64,000 nucleotides of DNA from Chryseobacterium sp. JM1 (GTDB lineage Bacteria; Bacteroidota; Bacteroidia; Flavobacteriales; Weeksellaceae), in contig NZ_JPRN01000008.1 of NCBI RefSeq assembly GCF_000737715.1, positions 166,056-230,055 on the forward strand, given 5' to 3'. This document shows, piece by piece, positions 32,878 to 40,886 of this stretch. The position numbers and the translations under genes were made by a program. Numbering within the stretch: position 1 is the first letter of the stretch; the number at the start of each line of letters is the position of its first letter. The notes beneath the pieces are model-generated. The model did not search any database. It was not told where the DNA came from and saw only the letters and a program-made list of their open reading frames with translations.

Positions 32878-32895
32878 TATACCAAAGGGGGTATA
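32878..32895. promoter_or_regulatory. Palindrome between cmk and the YtxH gene
   Basis: TATACC and GGTATA are separated by AAAGGG, forming a perfect 6-base inverted repeat. It lies 62 bases upstream of the YtxH start and just after the cmk stop. An operator for the YtxH cluster is possible. Confidence 0.35.
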
Positions 32896-32912
32896 GTGGC
32901 TATTAAAAAGTG

Positions 32913-33587
32913 TTAAATCTTTCTGATGTGAGATAGAATGAGATCTATAGTTTCGTCTTTTGTAAGGGCTGTATTGTCGATGACAATGGCGTCTTCAGCC
33001 TGCTTTAACGGGGCGATTTCCCTTTCACTGTCGATCTTGTCGCGATCTATAAGATTTTGTTTTACCTGCTCTCTGTCTGCATGGATTCCTAGGCCTGCCA
33101 GTTCAAAATATCTTCTGTTGGTTCTTTCGTCAATACTGGCAGTCAGAAAGAATTTATAGTCCGCATTTGGCAGAACTACTGTCCCTATGTCACGTCCGTC
33201 CATAATAATACCGCCTTTTTCTGCCAGCGACCGCTGTGAGTGAAGCAGGAAATCCCTTACTTCTTTCTGTTTGGCCACAATACTTACATTGTCGGAAACT
33301 TCATTGGTACGGATCTGTTTTGAAATATCAATATGATTAAGGTAGAGAACCAGCTCGTCTTCATTGTTTCTGAATTCAAGTTCGATCTGGTCTAAAGAAG
33401 AAAACAGTTCCTGAAGGTTGATAGAATCACCTCCGTTCATGCAGTTCTGTAATGCAAACCACGTAACTCCCCTGTAAAGCGCGCCGGTATCCAGGTGTAT
33501 AAGGCCCAGTTTCTTGGCAATAACTTTAGAGATTGAACTTTTTCCGGTAGACGAGTACCCATCGATAGCTATTACAGGTTTTTTCAT
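32913..33587 (-). CDS. cmk: (d)CMP kinase
   Basis: The 224-residue protein has the P-loop GYSSTGKSS at residues 9-17, the nucleotide-binding HLDTGALYRG segment and the DGRDIGTVVLP motif typical of bacterial CMP kinases. It converts CMP and dCMP to the diphosphates in pyrimidine salvage. It follows porQ, an arrangement that is common in Bacteroidota, and is probably co-transcribed with it (83 bases between them). Length and motifs are normal. Confidence 0.96.
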   Translation of the reverse strand: MKKPVIAIDGYSSTGKSSISKVIAKKLGLIHLDTGALYRGVTWFALQNCMNGGDSINLQELFSSLDQIELEFRNNEDELVLYLNHIDISKQIRTNEVSDNVSIVAKQKEVRDFLLHSQRSLAEKGGIIMDGRDIGTVVLPNADYKFFLTASIDERTNRRYFELAGLGIHADREQVKQNLIDRDKIDSEREIAPLKQAEDAIVIDNTALTKDETIDLILSHIRKI

Positions 33588-33670
33588 ACCGCAAATTTCA
33601 AGAATTTTTTTAAAAAATCAAGGGAACGCAGAAAAAATTTCTTTATTATTCTTAAAGATTATGGTTGAGC

Positions 33671-34663
33671 TTACTCTCCAGCGTGGCTGCTAAGGTCCAT
33701 AGAAACTCCTATCTGGTTCACATTGGAAGAGTTGTGGTAGCGGATATGGGCATAGTCTATACGGAATCTTCTTAATTTAATTCCGAATCCTCCTGAAAGC
33801 CCTGAAAAGTTTCTCTGATCTGCCACAGCAAGTTCATTTCCTCTTTTCGCATTATATCCAAGTCTTATATTAAAGCCTTTTTCGGGGAAAAGCTCAGCAC
33901 CCACGGAAAAGTGGTCTGCCAGTTTTCTTCCGAAGCCTACTTCCTGACCGTTTACATTATATTCCTGCGAAATATCGAACTGTTGAAGATCGTGAGCAGT
34001 AATGGTAATGGCAAGCGGTATAGCTTTTAGGATTCTTGTGTAACCCATGTCTATCCTGAAGGGAAGATTTTCTCTGGTTCCGTTAAAAGATTTCAGCTGA
34101 AAACCGAAATTTCTCATCACAAGAGAAAGGGCTTCTTTGTTCTTTTTATTATGATAGGTAATCCCTGCAGTTCCGGAAACTGCGGAAGAAGTATAGTTGT
34201 CTATTTTTGAAGTGATGAAATTGATGCCTCCACCAATGGTCCAGTCTTCTTCAAACTGGTAGGCATACCCAGCACCGATAGCTACATCAGAAGCTTTAAA
34301 GTCCCCGTTTTGCTCACCGCTTTCATCGGTTCTGGGAGTACTTCCGTAGGTCATGTATCTGGCATTCACCGTAGCCATATGCCCGTTGTCGAAATCTCTT
34401 GCGTAGGCGATGGTACCATACTTAGAGTCGGCAAGGTAAGCTGTGGCATTCACGGAAAGCTGTTTGTCTGAATCTCTGTTTAAAAGGGACGGGTTTGCAA
34501 TAGCAAAGGAAACATCATGGTCTCTGACGGAAATTGCATCGCCACCCAGGGCAGCCTGTCGGGCAGATACAGGGATGTTTAAGAAAGGATAAACATTTGT
34601 TCCTGTTTGCGCATAAGAAACAATTCCTGACAGAAATAATGAAAAAATGACAATTTTCTTCAA
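33671..34663 (-). CDS. porQ: Type IX secretion system protein PorQ
   Basis: The 330-residue protein has a signal peptide (residues 1-18, ending SYAQ) and a PorV/OmpP1-like barrel pattern. It includes FLNIPVSARQAALGGDAISV near the start, as expected for PorQ, then repeated aromatic strands, and it ends without an adhesion-type tail. Its position directly upstream of cmk on the same strand matches the conserved porQ-cmk order. PorQ works with PorU, PorV and PorZ in the attachment complex that removes C-terminal signals from secreted proteins and fixes them on the surface. The other T9SS genes are outside this window. Confidence 0.9.
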   Translation of the reverse strand: MKKIVIFSLFLSGIVSYAQTGTNVYPFLNIPVSARQAALGGDAISVRDHDVSFAIANPSLLNRDSDKQLSVNATAYLADSKYGTIAYARDFDNGHMATVNARYMTYGSTPRTDESGEQNGDFKASDVAIGAGYAYQFEEDWTIGGGINFITSKIDNYTSSAVSGTAGITYHNKKNKEALSLVMRNFGFQLKSFNGTRENLPFRIDMGYTRILKAIPLAITITAHDLQQFDISQEYNVNGQEVGFGRKLADHFSVGAELFPEKGFNIRLGYNAKRGNELAVADQRNFSGLSGGFGIKLRRFRIDYAHIRYHNSSNVNQIGVSMDLSSHAGE

Positions 34664-34681
34664 TTCAATTTATAATTAATG

Positions 34682-34710
34682 CAAAAATAATCCTTTTTCG
34701 TACTTAACAA
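34682..34710 (-). promoter_or_regulatory. Promoter for porQ-cmk
   Basis: On the minus strand, TTG (34710-34708) and TATTTTTG (34689-34682) are 18 bases apart. The porQ ATG begins 19 bases downstream of the box. Confidence 0.6.
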
Positions 34711-34768
34711 AATATTTCTGACATTATTTCTACGTAAATATTTTTCTTTTTTCAATATTTTTAATGAT

Positions 34769-34776
34769 TATATTTG
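34769..34776 (+). promoter_or_regulatory. -7 element for pyrH
   Basis: TATATTTG matches the -7 consensus, 53 bases before the pyrH ATG. The -33 region has only T-runs. A short stem, CGGAG with CTCCG, follows in the leader at about 34790-34806. Confidence 0.45.
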
Positions 34777-34820
34777 CAAAATCAAATTTCGGAGAAAACA
34801 GCTCCGGTAAAGCTTATTAA

Positions 34821-35537
<717 letters not shown>

Positions 35538-35690
35538 GGAGAAGGTGGCAGATAATAGGTGGCAGGGATTTGAAAATTTAAATATTTAATGATTTAAAAA
35601 TTGAAAGATTTAGAGATTCAGATATTTTGGAATTTAAAAATTACCCATAGCTTATTACTCACTACACATACCTTATTATTCATCATTTAT
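35538..35690. repeat. Low-complexity spacer between pyrH and frr
   Basis: The spacer contains strings such as GATTTAAAAATTGAAAGATT and TTATTACTCACTACACATACC. No gene is visible. Its composition resembles the spacers at 52885-52988 and 54690-54896. Confidence 0.5.
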
Positions 35691-35724
35691 AAAAATGTGT
35701 AACTTATCAAATTTTAACTATATA

Positions 35725-36279
35725 ATGGAAGAATTAGATCTTATATTAGAATCTGTAAAGCAGGACATGGATGGCGCTATAAAGCACTTGGATCATGCAT
35801 TTCAAAGAATTAGAGCAGGGCGTGCTTCTACGTCAATGGTTCAGGATGTAATGGTAGAATATTACGGAGCTCCGACTCCTATTAACCAGGTGGCCAATGT
35901 TTCTGTGCCGGATGCAATGACCATCTCTATTCAACCTTGGGACAGAACAGCTATCGGGGCGATTGAAAAAGCTATCATCAACTCAAACCTTGGTTTTGCA
36001 CCTTCTAATAACGGGGAAAATATTATCCTTAATGTTCCGCCTTTAACAGAGGAAAGAAGAAGAGAGCTGGCGAAACAGGCTAAAGTAGAAGCTGAAAACA
36101 CAAAAATTACTGTAAGAAATGCAAGACAGGATGGTTTGAAAGAACTTAAAAAACTGGAAGGTGTTTCTGAAGACGTAGTAAAAGGTGTGGAAGACGAAAT
36201 CCAGGGTTTTACGGACAAATATGTAAAGCTTTGCGACGAGCATCTTAAGACGAAAGAGGCTGAAATTATGAAAGTATAA
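35725..36279 (+). CDS. frr: Ribosome recycling factor
   Basis: The start at 35725 (MEELDLILESVKQDMD) gives 184 residues, the normal length; an ATG at 35695 would add ten residues from spacer sequence. The family motifs RAGRASTSMVQDVMVEYYG, VPDAMTISIQPWDR and LTEERRRELAKQAKVEAE are intact. With EF-G it splits post-termination ribosomes. It follows pyrH and ends at a strong hairpin. Confidence 0.97.
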   Translation: MEELDLILESVKQDMDGAIKHLDHAFQRIRAGRASTSMVQDVMVEYYGAPTPINQVANVSVPDAMTISIQPWDRTAIGAIEKAIINSNLGFAPSNNGENIILNVPPLTEERRRELAKQAKVEAENTKITVRNARQDGLKELKKLEGVSEDVVKGVEDEIQGFTDKYVKLCDEHLKTKEAEIMKV

Positions 36280-36300
36280 TTTTCAACTGTTCAATATATA

Positions 36301-36331
36301 AAAAGCACCTGTTATTTTTACAGGTGCTTTT
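36301..36331. terminator. Bidirectional terminator between frr and the PhzF gene
   Basis: AAAAGCACCTGT and ACAGGTGCTTTT form a perfect 12-base stem around a 7-base loop, between convergent genes, with T-runs on both sides. Confidence 0.85.
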
Positions 36332-36336
36332 ATTTT

Positions 36337-37239
36337 TTATACTAAAATGGTGGTTTTGAAAATGGCAACCGCATTGCCTTTGATCTGTATCTGTTCCGGC
36401 TTTCCATGATTCACTGTTACTTTCACATTCACTGTTCCCAGACGGTTGATCTGCTCACCCTGCCTGCCATTAAATTCAAAATAATCATTCTGATATTCGA
36501 CCAATTTATTTTGAACCAGATATCCGCCTAAAGGACCGTTTGCATTTCCGGTGACCGGATCTTCCGTAATTCCTATTGCGGGGGCAAACATTCGTCCGTA
36601 GGTCAGAACATCTTCGCGGTCAGAATCAAACGTAAATACAAAACATCCATTGCATCCGATTTCATGGCTTAACTGAGTCAGAGCGCTCATATCCGGCTGA
36701 AGTTCATTCAGGGTTTTTCTGCTTTTAATACCTATCATCACTTTTGAATGACCGGTGGAAGCAATTTGGATCGGGCAGTTTTCCTCAAGTTCAGAAACTT
36801 TAAGATTCAATGCGGAAAGCAATTTTTGGGTTGTGATCTCATCAAACTCCGGGCTTAGTGTAAAAGCAGCCTGCGTCATCGTGATCTGGTAATCATCATC
36901 TGATTTTTCAATTTCGATAGGAAGGATTCCAATTTGAGTATTGATCTTTAAAACACAGGATTCAAGATGATCTTCCACTGCTTTGGCATACAGCGCAGCA
37001 ATGGTCGCATGTCCGCATGAAGGAACTTCTATGGATGGAGTGAAATAACGAACCGTATAGTCGCTTTCAGCATCTGTAGGAGAAAAAATAAAAGCAGTTT
37101 CTGAATTATTGAGTTCCCGTGCTATCGCCTGCATATTTTCATCATTGAGTCCGTCTGCATTCAGAACAACACCGGCTGGATTTCCTTTGAATTTTTCCGT
37201 GGTAAAAGAGTCTATCTGATAAACTAGTATTTTCTGCAT
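36337..37239 (-). CDS. PhzF-family isomerase-like protein
   Basis: The 300-residue protein has the PhzF double-hotdog (diaminopimelate-epimerase-like) fold. The opening QIDSFTTEKFKGNPAGVVL and RELNNSETAFIF, with Glu47 as the probable catalytic acid/base, are present, as are FTPSIEVPSCGHATIAA and DPVTGNANGPLGGYL. The family includes the phenazine enzyme PhzF, but most members, such as E. coli YddE, have unknown substrates. No phenazine genes lie nearby, so phenazine synthesis should not be inferred. The gene appears to stand alone. Confidence 0.9.
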   Translation of the reverse strand: MQKILVYQIDSFTTEKFKGNPAGVVLNADGLNDENMQAIARELNNSETAFIFSPTDAESDYTVRYFTPSIEVPSCGHATIAALYAKAVEDHLESCVLKINTQIGILPIEIEKSDDDYQITMTQAAFTLSPEFDEITTQKLLSALNLKVSELEENCPIQIASTGHSKVMIGIKSRKTLNELQPDMSALTQLSHEIGCNGCFVFTFDSDREDVLTYGRMFAPAIGITEDPVTGNANGPLGGYLVQNKLVEYQNDYFEFNGRQGEQINRLGTVNVKVTVNHGKPEQIQIKGNAVAIFKTTILV

Positions 37240-37385
37240 TTTTAAGATTAAAATCGAAGTATAAATATACCTAAGACTTTTCGTTCACTAATTGACATTT
37301 GACAATTTCAGAAATAAAAAATTTTAGGATAAGTTTGAGAAAATAATTAATTTAAATTAATGTTTTGAAAGTATGCGAGTTTTTT

Positions 37386-38015
37386 TTACAGACATTTTAT
37401 TTCACCTTTCTTATCCCTGTTTTTCAGTAAAGACTGGTAGGTTTTCATCAGCTCGTCTGTATTGCATTGGGTTTCCTTGTTTGCAATTTTATCAGGAGAA
37501 GGTTTCTCAGTTGCGTTAGATCTTATAGAATACTGTTTTTTCAGACATTTGATGGATTTACTATTTTGGATATAGATCCGGCTTTCCGTGATGTCGTCTT
37601 TTGTAATGGGCTTTTCCGGGGTGCCTCCGTCAAAATTCCATCCTGTGTCTTCTTTAAAAATGAAGAACAGATTTCCGTCTTTGATAAAATATTGTTCCGT
37701 TGAGCCAAAATGACTGTATTCATCGTAGGAATGCTCAATGATCCGGATTTCTTTCTGATCAGAATAGAACCTTACCTTGCCTGATCTTTCGTCGTTGCAG
37801 TTGTAGGTAAAACCTGTGGAAGTCAGTTTTTTTGATTCAAGCTGTTTCTGGAGACTGCTGTATTCGCTTTTAATCTCTTCTATAGGATCTGTTGTAGAAT
37901 CCTTTTTTACGATAAGACTATCTTTGGAAGCTGATGTTTTAAGAGCGGTTTTATCCTTATGATTTTTACATGAAAAAATAAAAGCCAATCCGGCAGCGAG
38001 GAATAAGGTTCTCAT
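37386..38015 (-). CDS. Putative lipoprotein of unknown function
   Basis: The 209-residue protein has a lipobox (AFIFSC, Cys16) and a Lys/Ser/Asp-rich linker to about residue 50. Then comes a domain with CNDERSGKVRFYSDQKEIRIIEH and an EQYFIKDGNLFFIFKED stretch that suggests an antiparallel sheet, and a cysteine-containing helical tail (CNTDELMKTYQSLL). I do not recognise a family. It starts 34 bases after the stop of another small secreted protein gene on the same strand, and the two may be co-transcribed. A possible -7 element, TAATTTTG, lies at 38052-38045 on the minus strand. Confidence 0.55.
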   Translation of the reverse strand: MRTLFLAAGLAFIFSCKNHKDKTALKTSASKDSLIVKKDSTTDPIEEIKSEYSSLQKQLESKKLTSTGFTYNCNDERSGKVRFYSDQKEIRIIEHSYDEYSHFGSTEQYFIKDGNLFFIFKEDTGWNFDGGTPEKPITKDDITESRIYIQNSKSIKCLKKQYSIRSNATEKPSPDKIANKETQCNTDELMKTYQSLLKNRDKKGEIKCL

Positions 38016-38049
38016 ATCATACTTTTTGGTGAACCTTAAAACTACAAAA

Positions 38050-38403
38050 TTATCTGCAAAATCTTTTCCTGAATACCAATCCCTGTCCGAAACTAATATC
38101 GCCGGGCTTTACGTTTGAAAAAGTAAAAATCTTGGATGTTACTTTTACAGGATGAAGTATGTAATTTCCATCTAAAGAAGCTTTGTGAAACTGCATCAGA
38201 AAAGCTCCGTTGTGTTCCTTCAATATTCCCCAAAGTTCTTTTTTATCATTCTCACGAATTAAAAATACACTGTCTTTTTCCACAGAAACAGGACTGAGAA
38301 ATTCAGGATTTCCTTTATAACAGTAAACAGTAGCCTGGTGTTGACCTTTGGAGAAAATGAATAAAAAGAATAAAATGACAGATAATAGAGTGGTGTTCCT
38401 CAC
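38050..38403 (-). CDS. Small secreted protein of unknown function
   Basis: The 117-residue protein has a clear signal peptide (residues 1-20, ending SKGQ) and a mature part of about 97 residues rich in beta-prone residues, with one cysteine near residue 28 and one near the C-terminus. No family is recognised. It lies downstream of the LptF/G-like gene, beyond that gene's terminator, and upstream of the lipoprotein gene at 37386. It has no convincing promoter. Confidence 0.5.
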   Translation of the reverse strand: MRNTTLLSVILFFLFIFSKGQHQATVYCYKGNPEFLSPVSVEKDSVFLIRENDKKELWGILKEHNGAFLMQFHKASLDGNYILHPVKVTSKIFTFSNVKPGDISFGQGLVFRKRFCR

Positions 38404-38516
38404 AATGAAAGAATATGAAAATTATTTTAACTAAATGATTTTTCTTCCTGTAAATATAGCTTTTTGCCATTGAGTACAAAAAGGAATAAGTTACAACGAT
38501 TAACCCCAAATAAAAA

Positions 38517-38536
38517 GACCCGAAAAACTCCGGGTC
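38517..38536 (-). terminator. Terminator after the LptF/G-like gene
   Basis: GACCCG and CGGGTC pair around an 8-base loop, followed on the minus strand by a T-rich run. Confidence 0.65.
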
Positions 38537-38583
38537 CTATAATCTTTAAATCATTAAAATTTTTAAATCTTTCAATAAAAAAA

Positions 38584-40038
38584 TTACTGATATCTCTTAT
38601 GTTCCTTACTCTTCGAGAATCTCTTAACGATTGGTTTAAACAGCGCTTTGTACTTTTCAGCATCAAACAGCTGTGAGTCGGTAAGGGCTTTATAGGTCAT
38701 CCATATTCCAAACGGAAGAAGGATCAGGTTCGGGAGCCATGCTGCTAAATAAGGACTCATTCCGCCTCCCCATGCAACATTCTCGATACCCAGATTCATC
38801 ACATAGAAAATAATGAAAATAACAATCGCGATAATCACCGGAAGTCCCATTCCTCCTTTTCTGATGATGGAACCTAAACTGGCTCCAATCAGGAAGAAAA
38901 TGATACAGATTACAGAGTAAGAAATAATTCTCTGCTGGTAAATAACTACTTTACTGAAGTATTTTATATTGGAGCTGAATTCGTTCTTTTTTCCTTCGGC
39001 GGTTGTTTTCAGGTTTTCAAGCCTGTTGTATGAATTATAGATGATCTGCAGCTTCTTTTCACCTTTTACGGTATCCAGTTTTACCTGTTGTTTAGCGATG
39101 GTTTTAGATTTGGTCTTATCCATATAGGTCACCACAGAATTGGTCTGGCTAAGCACATCGGAACTGATGGAGGTGAAAAAATCATTATTGTCTTTTTTAC
39201 TTTTAGCAACAGTAGCATTAAGCTGTCCGTACGTCTGAAAACGGTAGTCATCCGTGATCTGCTCCTTTTCAATAGCTTTGTTAATGATCTCACTGATGTC
39301 AAAGTGTGAAACCAGCGTGTCAAATTTAATAGCCTGATCGGGTTGTTTCAGTCTTACATTTTCACTCTTTCCTGCAAAATTGTCTTCAAATACATATCCG
39401 TTATACAGTTCCAGTTTCAGGAAGTTCTTGTTGGCAGCAGGAACAAATTTTCCTTTTTCCGCTACAATAGACTGTTGGTTTTCATAAGTGCTGGCTTTTC
39501 TGTGTACAAAAACACCCTCGATACTTTCTCCGTTTTCTCCGTAGATCTTATCAAATTTCACCATATAGCCCGGAATCTGGTCGATGAACTGTCCCGGCGT
39601 GAAGTTTAAGGCAGGTTTAGTCTGTGCGATATTGAAAAGCATATTCTTTGCCTTTTTCTGGAAATCCGGAATAATATTATTGGAGAAAAAGAAAAGCATG
39701 ACTGCGAGCACTGTTGCGACCCCCAGCAGAGGTGCCATAACTCTTGTCAGGGAAATTCCCGCTGCCTTCATCGCTGCAAGCTCATACCGCTCTCCAAATT
39801 CACCGAAGGACATGATACTCGCCAGAAGAATTGTAAGCGGAAGCACCATACTGATCACACTTACCCCAAGGTAAAAAAGAAGTTTCAGGATCTGCCAGTA
39901 GCTTAATCCTTTTCCCATGAACTGCCCCAGCTGAACCCAGATAATGTTTACAATAAAGATGAAAAACAAAACGCTGAATATAAAGAAAAACGGTCCAAAG
40001 AAGGTTTTTATGATATATCGGTCTAGTATTTTTAACAT
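38584..40038 (-). CDS. LptF/LptG-family permease
   Basis: The 484-residue protein begins MLKILDRYIIKTFFGPFFF, the usual opening of YjgP/YjgQ proteins. Three spans lie at about 12-38, 50-75 and 100-120, then a periplasmic domain of about 240 residues, then three more spans at about 365-460. These proteins form the membrane core of the Lpt exporter, which moves lipopolysaccharide from the inner membrane with the ATPase LptB. It is longer than E. coli LptF (about 366) because the periplasmic part is expanded, as is common in Bacteroidota. A single gene is present; its partner is elsewhere. A possible -7 box, TAATTTTG, lies at 40050-40043 on the minus strand. Confidence 0.88.
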   Translation of the reverse strand: MLKILDRYIIKTFFGPFFFIFSVLFFIFIVNIIWVQLGQFMGKGLSYWQILKLLFYLGVSVISMVLPLTILLASIMSFGEFGERYELAAMKAAGISLTRVMAPLLGVATVLAVMLFFFSNNIIPDFQKKAKNMLFNIAQTKPALNFTPGQFIDQIPGYMVKFDKIYGENGESIEGVFVHRKASTYENQQSIVAEKGKFVPAANKNFLKLELYNGYVFEDNFAGKSENVRLKQPDQAIKFDTLVSHFDISEIINKAIEKEQITDDYRFQTYGQLNATVAKSKKDNNDFFTSISSDVLSQTNSVVTYMDKTKSKTIAKQQVKLDTVKGEKKLQIIYNSYNRLENLKTTAEGKKNEFSSNIKYFSKVVIYQQRIISYSVICIIFFLIGASLGSIIRKGGMGLPVIIAIVIFIIFYVMNLGIENVAWGGGMSPYLAAWLPNLILLPFGIWMTYKALTDSQLFDAEKYKALFKPIVKRFSKSKEHKRYQ

Positions 40039-40056
40039 GCGCCAAAATTAATCAAA

Positions 40057-40081
40057 AAGCCACAAAGTTTACTTGTGGCTT
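40057..40081 (-). terminator. Terminator after the LolA-like gene
   Basis: AAGCCACAA and TTGTGGCTT form a perfect 9-base stem with a 7-base loop; on the minus strand a T-run follows directly. Confidence 0.75.
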
Positions 40082-40172
40082 GTATAATTTTTATTACTTT
40101 TTATTTAACTGCAAAAAGAAGAAGAGTGGAATCTGCAAATTTGTGAATTCACCCTATCTCCAGTTCACTTTT

Positions 40173-40820
40173 TTAAAGTTCTGTGATCACGTAATTTTTG
40201 AACTTATTCTTGTCAAAAACAAACATATTCGGATCCAGTTCCTGGTTTTCCTTATATTCTTTGATAGCAATTACGGCTACATCTTTGTTGTTCCCGTGCT
40301 GCTCAAGTTTTACCATTTGCTTTTTCGCTGAGTCTACAAAAATGTATACATATTGAATTCCATTGGATTTCACCGGAGTCAGTTTAATGAAATCAGCATT
40401 CACGCCATTTACATTTTTCTTTCCGTTGTAGGTTACATTGTAATCATTTCTGTAGGTCGAAAGATAGTTGATAGGGGAGAACATGCTGCTGCTTCCATTA
40501 GGTTTTGCAACCGTTACTTCCATATCATCTGCATTGATGTTGTAGATTTTGCTTCCGTCGAAGATCTGTTCCGTGTCCATGATCTTCAGTTTATACTTTT
40601 CTCCGGCGGAGTAATAAATACCGGGTTCTGTTTTGGTCACCTGTCCGTTCAAGCCAGTCCCGAAAGAAAACTTGAAATAAGAATTCTTTTTAGACTTGTA
40701 GTTGGCTGTGATGTCATCCAGAATTTTTTTAGCTTTCGCATCAATTTTCTGTGCCGGGGCAAATCCTACAGCACCGATAACAAAACTTCCGACTATAACT
40801 TTTGAAATAATATTTTTCAT
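40173..40820 (-). CDS. lolA: LolA-like outer membrane lipoprotein carrier
   Basis: The 215-residue protein has a signal peptide (residues 1-24, ending APAQ). A LolA/LolB-type half-barrel follows, with AKKILDDITANYKSKKNSYFKF near the start, GIYYSAGEKYKLKI in the middle and FVDSAKKQMVKLEQHG later. LolA carries lipoproteins through the periplasm to the outer membrane. It lies 66 bases after ftsK on the same strand, the common ftsK-lolA order also seen in proteobacteria, which supports the call. The sequence is distant from E. coli LolA, so the call rests on fold pattern and position. Confidence 0.82.
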   Translation of the reverse strand: MKNIISKVIVGSFVIGAVGFAPAQKIDAKAKKILDDITANYKSKKNSYFKFSFGTGLNGQVTKTEPGIYYSAGEKYKLKIMDTEQIFDGSKIYNINADDMEVTVAKPNGSSSMFSPINYLSTYRNDYNVTYNGKKNVNGVNADFIKLTPVKSNGIQYVYIFVDSAKKQMVKLEQHGNNKDVAVIAIKEYKENQELDPNMFVFDKNKFKNYVITEL

Positions 40821-40849
40821 TTTTTTATTTAATATACTTTAAACATTCT

Positions 40850-40879
40850 AATGCTTCCCGATTGACTCTGTGAAGCATT
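40850..40879. other. Hairpin between ftsK and lolA
   Basis: AATGCTTC and GAAGCATT pair perfectly around a 14-base loop. A T-run follows on the plus strand only, the direction opposite to both genes, so its role is unclear. It may limit read-through on the antisense strand. Confidence 0.4.
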
Positions 40880-40886
40880 TTTTCCT

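Noticed and set aside
36337..37239. Possible phenazine biosynthesis gene.
   Set aside because: Only a PhzF-family fold is present; no other phz genes are nearby, and most PhzF homologues are not involved in phenazine synthesis.
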